A stretch of 47,664 nucleotides of DNA. It comes from Nitrospira sp. GTDB lineage: Bacteria > Nitrospirota > Nitrospiria > Nitrospirales > Nitrospiraceae. Below the pieces are notes generated by a model. The model was not told where the DNA came from and did not search any database. It saw nothing but the letters and a program-made list of their open reading frames with translations. The stretch lies in NCBI GenBank assembly GCA_023248215.1, contig JAHFEW010000027.1:1-47664 (forward strand), read 5' to 3'. The translations under genes were made by a program, and so were the position numbers. Of this stretch, positions 39,749 to 47,664 are shown one piece after another; position 1 is the stretch's first letter; the number at the start of each line of letters is the position of its first letter.

Positions 39749-41980
39749 ATGCGTCTGTCCCTCCGGTTCATCCTTCCTCTCTTACTGGTCTTGGGAGTCG
39801 TGGCCTATAGCGTGGTGCCGCTGGTCGATTCGCTCACGCTGAAGTGGTTCACCAGGGACCTCGAAAGCCGGTCAAAATTGCTGGCCAGCACGATGGAAGT
39901 GCCCCTATCGGACCTCGTCGCCACACGCTCGCGCACGAAAATCTTCGCCTATTTTCACAAGGTTATTCAGGACGAACGGCTCTATGCGCTGGGCTTTTGC
40001 GATATGCAGCAGCGCCTGCTCTATCAGACCCTGACCTATCCTGACCAATTGTCCTGCGAGAGTTTAGCCCATCTACCGCCTGGCTCGTCGGAGGTGGTTG
40101 ATTTTGCGCAAGGGCCCCTGCACGTCGTGGTGGCGACCATTCAATCGGGGGGCAAGATCCTGGGCCGGCTCATGCTGGTTCACGACATGAGTTTTGTGCA
40201 TCAGCGCAGTACTGACACGAAGTGGTACATTTTTTACCTCTTCGTCGGACTGGCCGCGGTGATTTCAGCGGTCACGGTGCTCGTCGCGCATCTCAGCTGG
40301 CGTGGCTGGGTGGCCGGCGTGCGGGCCATGCTGACGAACACGGGTCTGCCGACCGAGCCAGGCCGGACACATTCCCCTGAGTTGCACCCCGTCGCGCAGG
40401 ATCTACATGCGTTGGTGCGCGAGCTGGAAGCCGATCGCCGGATGCGCGATGAAAGTCAGATTACCTGGAGTCCGGCCAGCCTTAAGACGATTCTGCACGA
40501 GCATCTCTCCGGCGATGAAATTTTGATCGTCTCCAACCGGCAACCCTATATCCACAATCGCCGAGGGCAAAAAATTGAGGTGTCACTGCCGGCCAGCGGG
40601 CTGGTGTCCGCACTGGAACCGGTGATGCGGGCCTGCTCGGGGGTGTGGATCGCTCACGGCAATGGCTCGGCCGACCGCGAAGTCGTCGATAGCCGTGACC
40701 ATGTGCGCGTGCCGCCGGATCACCCCTCGTACGATATCCGCCGCATCTGGTTGTCGCCCGATGAAGAATCCGGGTTCTATTACGGATTTTCCAACGAGGG
40801 CCTCTGGCCCTTGTGCCACAATGCCCACGTCCGTCCGACGTTCCGGACTTCCGATTGGGAGCAATATGTGGCCATCAACGAACGATTCGCCCAAGCCGTA
40901 GTTGAAGAAGCCAAGACGGATGATCCGGTCGTCCTCGTCCAGGACTACCACTTTGCGCTGTTGCCCAAGATGGTGCGCGAGAAGCTGCCGAACGCGACGA
41001 TCATCATGTTCTGGCACATTCCCTGGCCGAACGCGGAAAGTTACGGTATTTGTCCCTGGCGGCAGGAAATTCTGGAAGGATTGCTCGGTAGCAGCATCGT
41101 CGGATTCCACACGCGCGAACACGGCAACCACTTTCTGTACTGCATCGATCGCATTTTGGAAGCGCGCATCGATCGGGATACCTCCACGGTCTCGTACGGC
41201 GGGCGGCTCACGGCGGTGAATCCCTACCCCATCTCGATTGAATGGCCGTCGCGCTGGTTGGAGAATCAACGGCCGGTGCCCGACTGTCGAGTGCATATCC
41301 GGGAGCGCCATGCGATGGGACCGGATCGGCTCGTAGGGATCGGCGTAGACCGGCTGGACTATACGAAAGGCATCATCGAGCGGTTCCTCGCGGTCGAACG
41401 ATTGTTCGAGCTGCAACCTGAATGGGTCGGAAAGTTCTCCTTCATTCAGATCGCGGCGCCGAGCCGGACGATCATCGATCAGTATCAGCATTTTCATGAT
41501 CAGGTCTATGCGCTGGCTGAACGCATCAACAAACGGTTCGGCCGTGAAGGCTACGAACCGATCGTGTTGAAAGTGAAGCATCATGAGCCGCCGGATGTGT
41601 ATGAGTACTATCGGGCGTCCGACCTGTGTTTCGTCACGAGTCTTCATGACGGCATGAATTTGGTGGCCAAGGAATTCATCGCGGCGCGCGATGACGAACA
41701 GGGGGTATTGATACTCAGCCAGTTCACCGGGGCCGCGCAGGAATTGCCCGAGGCCCTGGTCGTCAATCCCTACGATATCGATCAATGCGCAGCGGCGTTG
41801 CACATGGCGCTTTTGATGACGCCGAAAGAACAACGGGCCCGCATGCGAAGCATGCGCGGGTTGGTTCAGGAGTTCAACGTGTATCGTTGGGCCGGACGCA
41901 TGCTCATGGACGCGGCGCGTATGCGCCGCCGCATTCGCGTGATGAAGCAGGTGGGGAAAGCTTCGGGACGGGCTCGGTAG
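39749..41980 (+). CDS. otsA: Membrane-anchored trehalose-6-phosphate synthase with N-terminal sensor-like domain
   Basis: A 743-residue fusion. Residues 1-250 resemble a receptor input module: helix 1 at about 7-28, an extracytoplasmic domain (about 30-155), helix 2 at about 158-181, then a cytoplasmic linker. Residues 255-725 are a GT20 trehalose-phosphate synthase ([67 protein letters not shown]). It makes trehalose 6-phosphate from UDP- or another NDP-glucose and glucose 6-phosphate. GCAGGAGA precedes the ATG. otsB follows after eight bases. The input domain suggests direct control by an external signal. Confidence 0.92.
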   Translation: MRLSLRFILPLLLVLGVVAYSVVPLVDSLTLKWFTRDLESRSKLLASTMEVPLSDLVATRSRTKIFAYFHKVIQDERLYALGFCDMQQRLLYQTLTYPDQLSCESLAHLPPGSSEVVDFAQGPLHVVVATIQSGGKILGRLMLVHDMSFVHQRSTDTKWYIFYLFVGLAAVISAVTVLVAHLSWRGWVAGVRAMLTNTGLPTEPGRTHSPELHPVAQDLHALVRELEADRRMRDESQITWSPASLKTILHEHLSGDEILIVSNRQPYIHNRRGQKIEVSLPASGLVSALEPVMRACSGVWIAHGNGSADREVVDSRDHVRVPPDHPSYDIRRIWLSPDEESGFYYGFSNEGLWPLCHNAHVRPTFRTSDWEQYVAINERFAQAVVEEAKTDDPVVLVQDYHFALLPKMVREKLPNATIIMFWHIPWPNAESYGICPWRQEILEGLLGSSIVGFHTREHGNHFLYCIDRILEARIDRDTSTVSYGGRLTAVNPYPISIEWPSRWLENQRPVPDCRVHIRERHAMGPDRLVGIGVDRLDYTKGIIERFLAVERLFELQPEWVGKFSFIQIAAPSRTIIDQYQHFHDQVYALAERINKRFGREGYEPIVLKVKHHEPPDVYEYYRASDLCFVTSLHDGMNLVAKEFIAARDDEQGVLILSQFTGAAQELPEALVVNPYDIDQCAAALHMALLMTPKEQRARMRSMRGLVQEFNVYRWAGRMLMDAARMRRRIRVMKQVGKASGRAR

Positions 41981-41988
41981 TCGTCTCC

Positions 41989-42762
41989 ATGCAGGATGTG
42001 CTCAGAGCGCCAGGCAAGCGAGCCCTCGATCGGGTAGCGGGACAGGGAGCGGCGCTCTTTGCCTTCGATTTCGACGGGACGCTGGCCCGGATCGTTCAAG
42101 ATCGAGACGCGGCCGTCCTCACACACCCCATTCGGGAGGCGCTGCATGCTCTGGCCGTGAAGGCGCCGACCGCCGTCATCTCCGGGCGTTCCCTCGTCGA
42201 TCTCCAGCCGCGCGTCGCGGGCATTCCCACTCACCTGGTCGGAAATCACGGACTTGAAGGATTACACACGTCGGAGCGGGTCATGCACCAAGCGCGAGAC
42301 TGTTGCCGCGCCTGGCTCAAGACCGTGCTGAAAGAGGAGCTGAACCTGACGAGGGCTGGAGTGGTGGTGGAAGACAAAACCTATTCGCTGACATTCCACT
42401 ATCGACAGGCCTCCTCTTCGCAGGCCGCACGGGAAGCGATCTTTCACACGGCGGCGCTGTTATCCCCCGCACCGCGGCTCGTGCTGGGAAAATCGGTGGT
42501 GAATACCATTCCACCCGGCAGCCTGCACAAGGGGTCGGCCATGTTGGAGTTGATGCATCAGCTGCAGAGTTCAGTCGCCTTGTACGTCGGGGACGACGAT
42601 ACCGACGAAGATGTGTTTTCGTTGCCGGATGAACGCATCGTCACGGTGCGCATCGGGAAGAAGGCTGCGTCTGCCGCGCAATTCTATCTTGAACGGCAGT
42701 CACAGATGGGCCTGTTGCTGACGTATCTCGCCCAGATACGCAGCCGGGCGTCGGTGGCCTAA
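41989..42762 (+). CDS. otsB: Trehalose-6-phosphate phosphatase
   Basis: A 257-residue HAD-superfamily phosphatase that releases trehalose from trehalose 6-phosphate. Motif I is FAFDFDGTLARI, motif II the serine in AVISGRSL, then GNHGLEG of the cap region, and motif IV YVGDDDTDEDVF. GSLHKGSAMLELM contributes the motif III lysine. It begins eight bases after otsA. No strong Shine-Dalgarno is seen, so coupling to otsA is likely. The last four bases overlap the convergent macro-domain gene. Confidence 0.93.
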   Translation: MQDVLRAPGKRALDRVAGQGAALFAFDFDGTLARIVQDRDAAVLTHPIREALHALAVKAPTAVISGRSLVDLQPRVAGIPTHLVGNHGLEGLHTSERVMHQARDCCRAWLKTVLKEELNLTRAGVVVEDKTYSLTFHYRQASSSQAAREAIFHTAALLSPAPRLVLGKSVVNTIPPGSLHKGSAMLELMHQLQSSVALYVGDDDTDEDVFSLPDERIVTVRIGKKAASAAQFYLERQSQMGLLLTYLAQIRSRASVA

Positions 42763-43244
42763 CCCTCCTGTGCGGCCACCCCTTTTTTATACAGGCTGTA
42801 GACGTAGACGGGAATGGTCAGCTCTTTGAGGGCCTGCTGGAGCAACGGGGAGACCTTGTCCCATTCCAACCCGCCGACTCCGGTCGCTAAGCGAGGCAGG
42901 GCGACACTTTTCACCTGGTGTTCATGCAATTCATGTTTCAACGCCTGAAGGGCATGATTGACGTTGGGCAGCGAGGCCTTGCCGGGACGATCCTGATCAC
43001 TGGCCGGCGCATCCTGGGTGAAGAGGTTGATGATGACCGGCGAGTTCGGCCCCTTCCACGACCAAGCGCTGCCCGGTTTGGGATTGTAGGTTTGGCAATA
43101 GTGGCGAAAATCTTTGTACATCCCAGGCCACTGTTCACGGAGCGACAGCGCCAATCCCTGCTTGAAATTATCGTTCGGGGCCACGCCATGCGCGATCGCG
43201 CCTGCGGTGGATAACAGGATATCTCCGGTCACTTCCTTGAGCAT
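42759..43244 (-). CDS. Macro-domain protein (TARG1/ALC1-like ADP-ribose hydrolase)
   Basis: A 161-residue single macro domain. It starts MLKEVTGDILLSTAGAIAHGVAPNDNFKQGLAL, and ALPRLATGVGGLEWDKVSPLLQQAL forms the ADP-ribose phosphate loop. The divergent first loop and absence of a catalytic NAxN motif place it near the TARG1/DarG-like group that removes ADP-ribose from macromolecules. No DarT toxin is adjacent. GGGAGG precedes ATG 43244; the 21 upstream codons are excluded. Confidence 0.88.
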   Translation of the reverse strand: MLKEVTGDILLSTAGAIAHGVAPNDNFKQGLALSLREQWPGMYKDFRHYCQTYNPKPGSAWSWKGPNSPVIINLFTQDAPASDQDRPGKASLPNVNHALQALKHELHEHQVKSVALPRLATGVGGLEWDKVSPLLQQALKELTIPVYVYSLYKKGVAAQEG

Positions 43245-43279
43245 GACTGACGCCTCCCTGGTTAGTAATGGGTCACTTC

Positions 43280-43307
43280 TTATCACATAAGGCCCCGTCC
43301 CGTTCAA
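43280..43307 (-). promoter_or_regulatory. Promoter of the macro-domain gene
   Basis: On the minus strand TTGAAC (43302-43307) and TGATAA (43280-43285) are separated by 16 bases. They are correctly placed about 35 bases ahead of the ATG at 43244. Confidence 0.5.
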
Positions 43308-43549
43308 TTAATGGAGGGGCAAGAGGAAATTTCGTCCCTGATTACGAATGCGACCGCGTCAGTCGGCGATGGGTTCGATCGCCATGAGACTTGTCAGGGA
43401 TGCCCTGTAGCCTGTCACCCACAGGAGACGCGGTGTCATTTCTGTTTGGTCTCTGTGGGCCGATTGGCGTATCTTCTTGCAAGATCGGGTTATCTGCAAG
43501 GTCGGATTCTTCCGCTCATCCGGGACGGTCCGTTGTGGAGGAGGTGGAG

Positions 43550-44368
43550 ATGCATAACTATCGTATTAAGCCCGGCTGCCGTTTCACACTGAAACAGCTC
43601 GATCCTGATGACACCGGGCGGTACAAGAAAAACGAAGAGGGGAAATCAAAGACCAAAGCTGCCGCGGCCGCACTCATCGCGAAGCTTGACCAATTGCAGG
43701 AACGGCTCTATGCCAATGGGAGTCAGGCGCTGTTGATCATCCTCCAGGGAATGGACACCAGCGGAAAGGACGGCACGATCAAGAATGTCATGTCCGGTGT
43801 CAACCCTCAAGGGTGCCGGGTGGCGTCGTTCAAGGCTCCTAGTGAGAAAGAGCTCAACCACGATTTTCTCTGGCGCGTCCACCAAGAAGTCCCGCCGAAG
43901 GGCTATATCGGGATTTTTAACCGGTCGCACTACGAAGACGTGTTGATTACGCACGTGCATGGATGGGTGTCGGATAAAGTCATCACGCAGCGCCTCGACC
44001 AGATCAACGAGTTCGAAGAGATGCTGGCCGAGAACGGCACCACTATTCTCAAATTGTTCCTGCATATTTCCAAAGACGAACAGAAAGAACGGCTCACTGA
44101 ACGGATCCGCGATCCGGAGAAGCGCTGGAAATTCAGCGAAGGTGATCTCGAGGAGCGCAAACTGTGGGAGGCCTATATGAAGGCGTTTGAGGGGGTTCTT
44201 TCGGCGACCAGTACGCCCCATGCGCCCTGGTATGTGGTTCCGGCGAATCATAAATGGTACCGCAATCTCGTGGCGGCTGAGCTGGTGGTTCAGGCGCTCG
44301 CGGCGATGAACCTCTCTACTCCTCCGGCTCCCAAGGGAGTGAACTTTCATAAGCTGAAGATTGTCTAA
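43550..44368 (+). CDS. ppk2: Polyphosphate kinase 2
   Basis: A 272-residue single-domain PPK2 that transfers phosphate between polyphosphate and nucleotides. Walker A is GMDTSGKDGT (67-76), Walker B lies in GYIGIFNRSHYEDVL, and the lid region is ERIRDPEKRWKFSEGDLEER. Length and the N-terminal RFTLKQLDPDDTG fit class III or class I enzymes that phosphorylate nucleoside mono- or diphosphates. GGAGGAGG lies just before ATG 43550. The 305 bases upstream carry the divergent macro-gene promoter. Confidence 0.93.
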   Translation: MHNYRIKPGCRFTLKQLDPDDTGRYKKNEEGKSKTKAAAAALIAKLDQLQERLYANGSQALLIILQGMDTSGKDGTIKNVMSGVNPQGCRVASFKAPSEKELNHDFLWRVHQEVPPKGYIGIFNRSHYEDVLITHVHGWVSDKVITQRLDQINEFEEMLAENGTTILKLFLHISKDEQKERLTERIRDPEKRWKFSEGDLEERKLWEAYMKAFEGVLSATSTPHAPWYVVPANHKWYRNLVAAELVVQALAAMNLSTPPAPKGVNFHKLKIV

Positions 44369-44446
44369 GCCGAATCCGTTCAATAGTCATCAGCCGCACT
44401 GACGGAGTTGCTTCGCGGGTTGTTACTCTAACCAGGAGTGCACATC

Positions 44447-45328
44447 ATGCAGAAACTATGGCCTGTCGTTGTCGGTAGCCTCGCGCTGAGTCTCGATCCC
44501 CTCTCGGCTCAGGCCGGAGATTTTGAAGGCGTTCTCCATATGACCACCACACATGCGGCCACCGGCAGTGCGAGCGCGATGGACTGGTATCTCAAGGGCG
44601 ACAAGGCGCGCGTGGAAACGTCCCGCGGCGAAGGTCAAACAAGTGTGATGATTTTCGATGCCCAAGCCAGGACGATGCACATGGCGATGCCTGGGCAGAA
44701 GTCCTATTTGGAAATCAGCATGGGGGGAGAGCGCGGGGAGCATCTGAAGGAGGCGCTTGAAAAGCAGACCGTCGAGCGCACAGGAAAGACCGACAAGATC
44801 GCCGGGTATTCCTGTGAAGTCTGGCGAATCACCGACAAGGAGCTCAATCGACTGAAGAACGACATTTGTGTGGCGAAGGGCTTCGGAAAGGCCGCCACGT
44901 TCTGGGTCGATCCGAAGGAGATGCGACGGTCCTCACAGCCCAGTTGGGTGAAGCAACTCGTCGAAGAAGGCGGATTCGGGCTGCGGAGTATCCACTACGA
45001 TGAAGCGGGGAAAGAGTCCTCGCGTATGGAAGTGACGAGCATCGACAAGAAAAGGCTGGATGCCAACCTGTTCGCCTTTCCCGCCGACTGGGCGAAGCAA
45101 GACATGTCGACGATGCAAGAACGGATGAAGGCGATGCGCGAACAGAAGGGGCAGAGAGGCGAGGACATCTCCAAAATGGCGGAAGAGACGAAGAAGCGCA
45201 AGGCCGGCCCGGGCGGTGCGGGAGAGACGCCCGGCGAGAGTGCGGAGCAACCGGATGTAAAAGAAATGATGAAACAGTTCGGCGAGATGATGAAGAAGAA
45301 ACAGCAGCAACCGCAGGGCGGACAATAA
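44447..45328 (+). CDS. Exported DUF4412-type protein
   Basis: A 293-residue protein with a Sec signal peptide (SAQA-GD near residue 23). Mature residues 24-220 form a strand-rich domain (GDFEGVLHMTTTHAAT, MDWYLKGDKARVETSRGEG, VMIFDAQARTMHMAMPGQKSY), the DUF4412 pattern. From about residue 225 a charged helix rich in K, E, Q and M follows (MSTMQERMKAMREQKG ... MKQFGEMMKKKQQQ). CCAGGAG precedes ATG 44447. The next gene encodes a short relative. A role in lipoprotein carriage or metal binding is possible but unproven. Confidence 0.8.
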   Translation: MQKLWPVVVGSLALSLDPLSAQAGDFEGVLHMTTTHAATGSASAMDWYLKGDKARVETSRGEGQTSVMIFDAQARTMHMAMPGQKSYLEISMGGERGEHLKEALEKQTVERTGKTDKIAGYSCEVWRITDKELNRLKNDICVAKGFGKAATFWVDPKEMRRSSQPSWVKQLVEEGGFGLRSIHYDEAGKESSRMEVTSIDKKRLDANLFAFPADWAKQDMSTMQERMKAMREQKGQRGEDISKMAEETKKRKAGPGGAGETPGESAEQPDVKEMMKQFGEMMKKKQQQPQGGQ

Positions 45329-45360
45329 CCTCTGCGCGTCCATGTTGGAAGGAGAGGGGC

Positions 45361-45648
45361 GTGCATTCTGCCATGCTGGGCTTGGTGGGAAGTCTCCTGC
45401 TGACAGGTGTTGTGACGGTGGCGTTGGCGGGTGATTTCGAAGGCGTCATTCTTCTGAGAGAGACCAGTGATGGGACAACCACTCATCAGCAATGGTTTCT
45501 GAACGGCGACAAGCTGCGGTTTGAGGAAGCCGGTCCGGATGCGGAGAAGGGAGCCATGATCTTCGACGCCAAGAAGAAGGTGATGTTCAGCATCCAGCAC
45601 GACGAAAAGGTCTGCCTGTTGATGTCGGCCGACGAGGCCTCCAAGTGA
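45361..45648 (+). CDS. Short DUF4412-like exported protein
   Basis: A 95-residue protein that matches only the N-terminal third of the preceding gene product: a signal peptide (VALA-GD), then GDFEGVILLRETSDG, QQWFLNGDKLRFEEAG and AMIFDAKKKVMFSIQHDEK. It starts at GTG 45361 with GGAAGGAGAGG ahead. It may be a partial duplicate still expressed, or an independent small binding protein. It lies 32 bases downstream of its relative and is probably in the same operon. Confidence 0.7.
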   Translation: MHSAMLGLVGSLLLTGVVTVALAGDFEGVILLRETSDGTTTHQQWFLNGDKLRFEEAGPDAEKGAMIFDAKKKVMFSIQHDEKVCLLMSADEASK

Positions 45649-45712
45649 GGACGGAATGGTTTGCATTGCGGGGGCTGTCGCAACGCGGTGAGGTGCGCGG
45701 AGTTTCTCCCTG

Positions 45713-46165
45713 TTGACAGAGTTTTTCGAGGAGCGTAGATAGGATCTGCGGCCCAATTCCATCGTGGTCAGTGGGGGACCGGACAGACCGCGCGGCTGCC
45801 ATCTAGATCTCCCACGGAGTCCCCACAGAAGAGAGGAGGGTGGATGATGAACGATACGACTCCACCTGGCTCGTACGGCCCGCCGAGGTGAAGGCGGGCT
45901 TCTCGTCGGTCATGCTAGCCGGTTCTCCATCGGCTTTGCCACACGGTATCAAAGACGCGCTTGCCCATCATGGCGTCAAGCCAACTACTGGAGAGCCTCA
46001 TTGCCGACATGGGAACGTCGTGTTCATAGAGTAGACTGGTGTTTCCCGACCAGAAGCTTCTCCCCTTCAATGATTTCGGCGGGTCTCCTGCGGGCCGCGA
46101 CATCATGCGACAGCAATCGGCGTCCTAAGCGCCACGCACGGGCTCCCGTTCTCAGGGAGCCCGTG
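45713..46165 (+). ncRNA. Tandem RNA-gene candidate, unit A
   Basis: A 453-base unit. TTGACA (45713) is followed after 17 bases by a weak TAGATA. At +131 from TTGACA, GAGGAGGG precedes ATG ATG and a 16-codon frame (MMNDTTPPGSYGPPR, TGA). Then come a conserved block (GGCTTCTCGTCGGTC), GGGTCTCCTG, GGCGTCCTAAGCGCC and a strong terminal hairpin. Unit B repeats this order with nearly equal spacing. A conserved minus-strand peptide reading also exists and is less likely. Confidence 0.5.
46137..46165 (+). terminator. Terminal hairpin of unit A
   Basis: CACGGGCTCCC (46137-46147) pairs perfectly with GGGAGCCCGTG (46155-46165) around a seven-base loop. TTGT follows, so the T-run is weak. Confidence 0.7.
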
Positions 46166-46235
46166 TTGTATGGACTGTCTGAATAAGTTTTTCCACTCAG
46201 GAAATATGCAAATATGCCTAGGGCCAATTTTTCTA

Positions 46236-46689
46236 TTGACAGGATTTTCCAATGAGCGTAAGAGAAAAGCGTGACTCTATGACGCTGTGTTTACCGTGAC
46301 GAGGCGATGGACAGTGCGCGCCTGTTCGTGACACCTCGCCGCTCCTCAAACCGGGGAGGTTCACAGATGGAAGAACTTACGCCGCCGGACTAGAACGGCC
46401 CGCAGAGTTGAGGGTGGGCTTTTCGTCGGTCGCGTTTGCCGGTTCTTCGGTTGGCTTGTGCCTCATGGCACTGTCCGATTTATAGGATAACAGCCACTGG
46501 CAGTATCGAAGAACCGAGGTTAGACGCGAGGCACACCAGTATCCTGGGATATGACATCCCCTGACGAAAATCCTGACACCCGATCTTCTCGACCGGGTCT
46601 CCTGTTTATCACAATATAAATATTTGCCTCTTGGCGTCCCAAGCGCCATCCACGGGCGACCTCCCACCGTAGTGAAGGGTCGCCCGTGG
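46236..46689 (+). ncRNA. Tandem RNA-gene candidate, unit B
   Basis: A 454-base unit collinear with unit A. TTGACA (46236) is followed by TTTTCC and GAGCGTAAGA as in A. GGGGAGG precedes ATG at +131, exactly as in A, opening MEELTPPD with TAG. Then GGCTTTTCGTCGGTC, GGGTCTCCTG, GGCGTCCCAAGCGCC and a terminal hairpin follow. Overall similarity is low between these blocks, which suggests constraint on landmarks rather than a recent copy. Confidence 0.5.
46650..46689 (+). terminator. Terminal hairpin of unit B
   Basis: CCACGGGCGACC (46650-46661) pairs perfectly with GGTCGCCCGTGG (46678-46689) around a 16-base loop, followed by CATTTTGTG. Confidence 0.75.
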
Positions 46690-46964
46690 CATTTTGTGAA
46701 CCCTCATATTCCCCTGTTGTTCTATCCTTTAGCGCAGACCTTGCGGCCGGTGTGATCGGTGAGACGGCCATGCGAGACATCCTCATGAAGGCTGCCGATC
46801 GCTGCCAAATCGAGGTGCCCAATAGCGTCGCCCGTGTTGTAGCTCAGGGCAGAATAAGGGCTTCCTGAAGGTCCCCTCTCTGGTCGGTTCGTCACGAAGA
46901 GAGGCGTCGTGCGCGCGCCGATTCATTTGCCTGGCCAGCTGCGAAGGGGTAGAAGCCGGTGCGG

Positions 46965-47664
46965 TTAGATGCGATCCGGAAAGTCCGAGATAATTCCGTC
47001 GACGCCCAGATCGCGCATACGCCGAATGTCTGCCGGCTCATTGACGGTGTAGGTGAAGACCAGCCGTCCCAGGTTGTGGTAGGTCTGAAGCAGGGCGAGG
47101 GTGACGCTCGAAAAGTGAAGGCCTACATGAGAGGCTCGAACAGCCACAACATCGGCGACGGGGTCTCGCGGAAGGGTGCGCGGCAACAAGACCATGAGCT
47201 TGGCCAACGGATCGACCTGCCGAACGCGGTGCAGTTCATCTATCAGGAACGAGGCGTAAATGAGAGAATCGCGAAACCCGGTACGTTTCACGATCGCGCA
47301 AGCGTCGTTTCCAATCCCCTCCACTTTGAGCTCGAGAATCATCCCCATGTTGCCTGCGGCAATTTCGAGAGCCTCCTCCAGCGTGGGAATGCGCTGCCCA
47401 TTGCCCGCATCAAGCCGTTGTACTTGCTCAAGCGACATCCCAGCGACAGGCCCGGTTTTGTTGGTCGTGCGATCGATGGTGTCGTCGTGCAGCAGCACGA
47501 GATGGCCGTCGTTGGTTTCCCGCAGGTCGACTTCAATGAGATCCGCGTGGAAAAATCGGGCTTTCCAGATAGCGGCGAGGGTATTTTCAGGAGCGTGGCC
47601 GGCAGCTCCCCGATGACCGATGCGAAGGGTGGAAGCGATAGCGACCTCGTGTGAGTTGGTCTTG
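46965..47664 (-). CDS. Glycerophosphodiester phosphodiesterase (start outside window)
   Basis: A TIM-barrel GDPD enzyme that hydrolyses glycerophosphodiesters to glycerol 3-phosphate and an alcohol. The frame is open to the right edge: IGHRGAAGHAPENTLAA carries the catalytic HRG motif, DLIEVDLRETNDGHLVLLHD the metal-binding glutamates and catalytic histidine, and the C-terminal FTYTVNEPADIRRMRDLGVDGIISDFPD is complete. About 233 codons are visible; perhaps only a few N-terminal residues are missing. No signal peptide is visible, which fits the cytoplasmic UgpQ type. Confidence 0.93.
   Translation of the reverse strand, partial: KTNSHEVAIASTLRIGHRGAAGHAPENTLAAIWKARFFHADLIEVDLRETNDGHLVLLHDDTIDRTTNKTGPVAGMSLEQVQRLDAGNGQRIPTLEEALEIAAGNMGMILELKVEGIGNDACAIVKRTGFRDSLIYASFLIDELHRVRQVDPLAKLMVLLPRTLPRDPVADVVAVRASHVGLHFSSVTLALLQTYHNLGRLVFTYTVNEPADIRRMRDLGVDGIISDFPDRI

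Noticed and set aside
40583-41833. 416-codon minus-strand open frame
   Set aside because: It is the antisense shadow of the GT20 domain of otsA.
46377-46667. Minus-strand frame with TDEKP and SAGR motifs shared with unit A
   Set aside because: The shared peptide is short, the frames differ in length and start, and plus-strand landmarks with constant spacing explain the conservation better. Not fully excluded.
46840-46920. GTAGCTCAG suggesting a tRNA D-arm
   Set aside because: No matching acceptor stem, anticodon arm or GTTCRA T-loop at the correct distance.

Overview
The window reads as a chromosomal segment of a G+C-rich Gram-negative bacterium. Twin-arginine and Sec signal peptides, a lipobox protein and periplasmic c-type cytochromes point to a two-membrane cell. 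The gene mix (pirins, DoxX, di-haem peroxidase, a SoxC-like molybdoenzyme, trehalose genes) and a long palindromic repeat resembling ones I remember from Nitrospira genomes suggest a Nitrospira-like organism (phylum Nitrospirota). That assignment is inference; no rRNA is present to settle it.

Layout. 1-3586: housekeeping block with the 3' part of gyrA, a membrane protein, a DUF721/DciA-like gene on the other strand, and smpB. 3846-7326: a promoter with an embedded palindrome drives DoxX, two pirins, a FrnE-type DsbA oxidoreductase and a VOC protein. 7331-7969: an O6-methylguanine methyltransferase on the minus strand. 8090-25070: a long plus-strand series of small redox and detoxification genes, most with a strong Shine-Dalgarno (SnoaL, DUF5069, DUF2630 twice, Rieske-flavodoxin fusion, three SDR-like proteins, VOC, CDGSH protein, SoxC/SoxD-like pair, rhodanese, alcohol dehydrogenase, OsmC, HAD, nitroreductase, RidA, AlkA-like glycosylase, ferredoxin-MBL fusion, ankyrin protein). 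Three gene remnants (aldehyde dehydrogenase, VOC, acetyltransferase) show that this block is still being gained and lost. 25099-27663: oxyR with uraH behind it, divergent from a di-haem cytochrome c peroxidase. 27813-33423: a BT1-like transporter, a DedA-rhodanese fusion, exported proteins, a gene split by an in-frame TGA, and a truncated second rhodanese.

33520-36042: a more A+T-rich insert carries an anti-phage dCTP deaminase (DcdV/AvcD family), a 60-residue co-directional partner and an overlapping 34-codon membrane microprotein frame. It ends beside the tmRNA gene ssrA, about 32 kb from smpB. 36495-45648: nitrobindin-like protein, cupredoxin-like lipoprotein, a trehalose module (GH15 hydrolase divergent from a membrane-anchored OtsA, then OtsB), a macro-domain protein, PPK2, and two DUF4412-type exported proteins. 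45713-46689: two collinear ~453-bp units, each with a promoter-like element, a Shine-Dalgarno plus tiny ORF, a conserved block and a strong terminal hairpin. They look like a tandem pair of undescribed RNA genes. The window ends inside a glycerophosphodiester phosphodiesterase.

How it fits together: most genes deal with oxidative, electrophile, sulfur and alkylation stress (OxyR/peroxidase, pirin/DoxX, OsmC, rhodaneses, Ogt/AlkA) and with osmotic or energy stress (trehalose, PPK2). One defence gene and several repeat families are superimposed. No tRNA, rRNA, CRISPR array or intact insertion sequence was seen.
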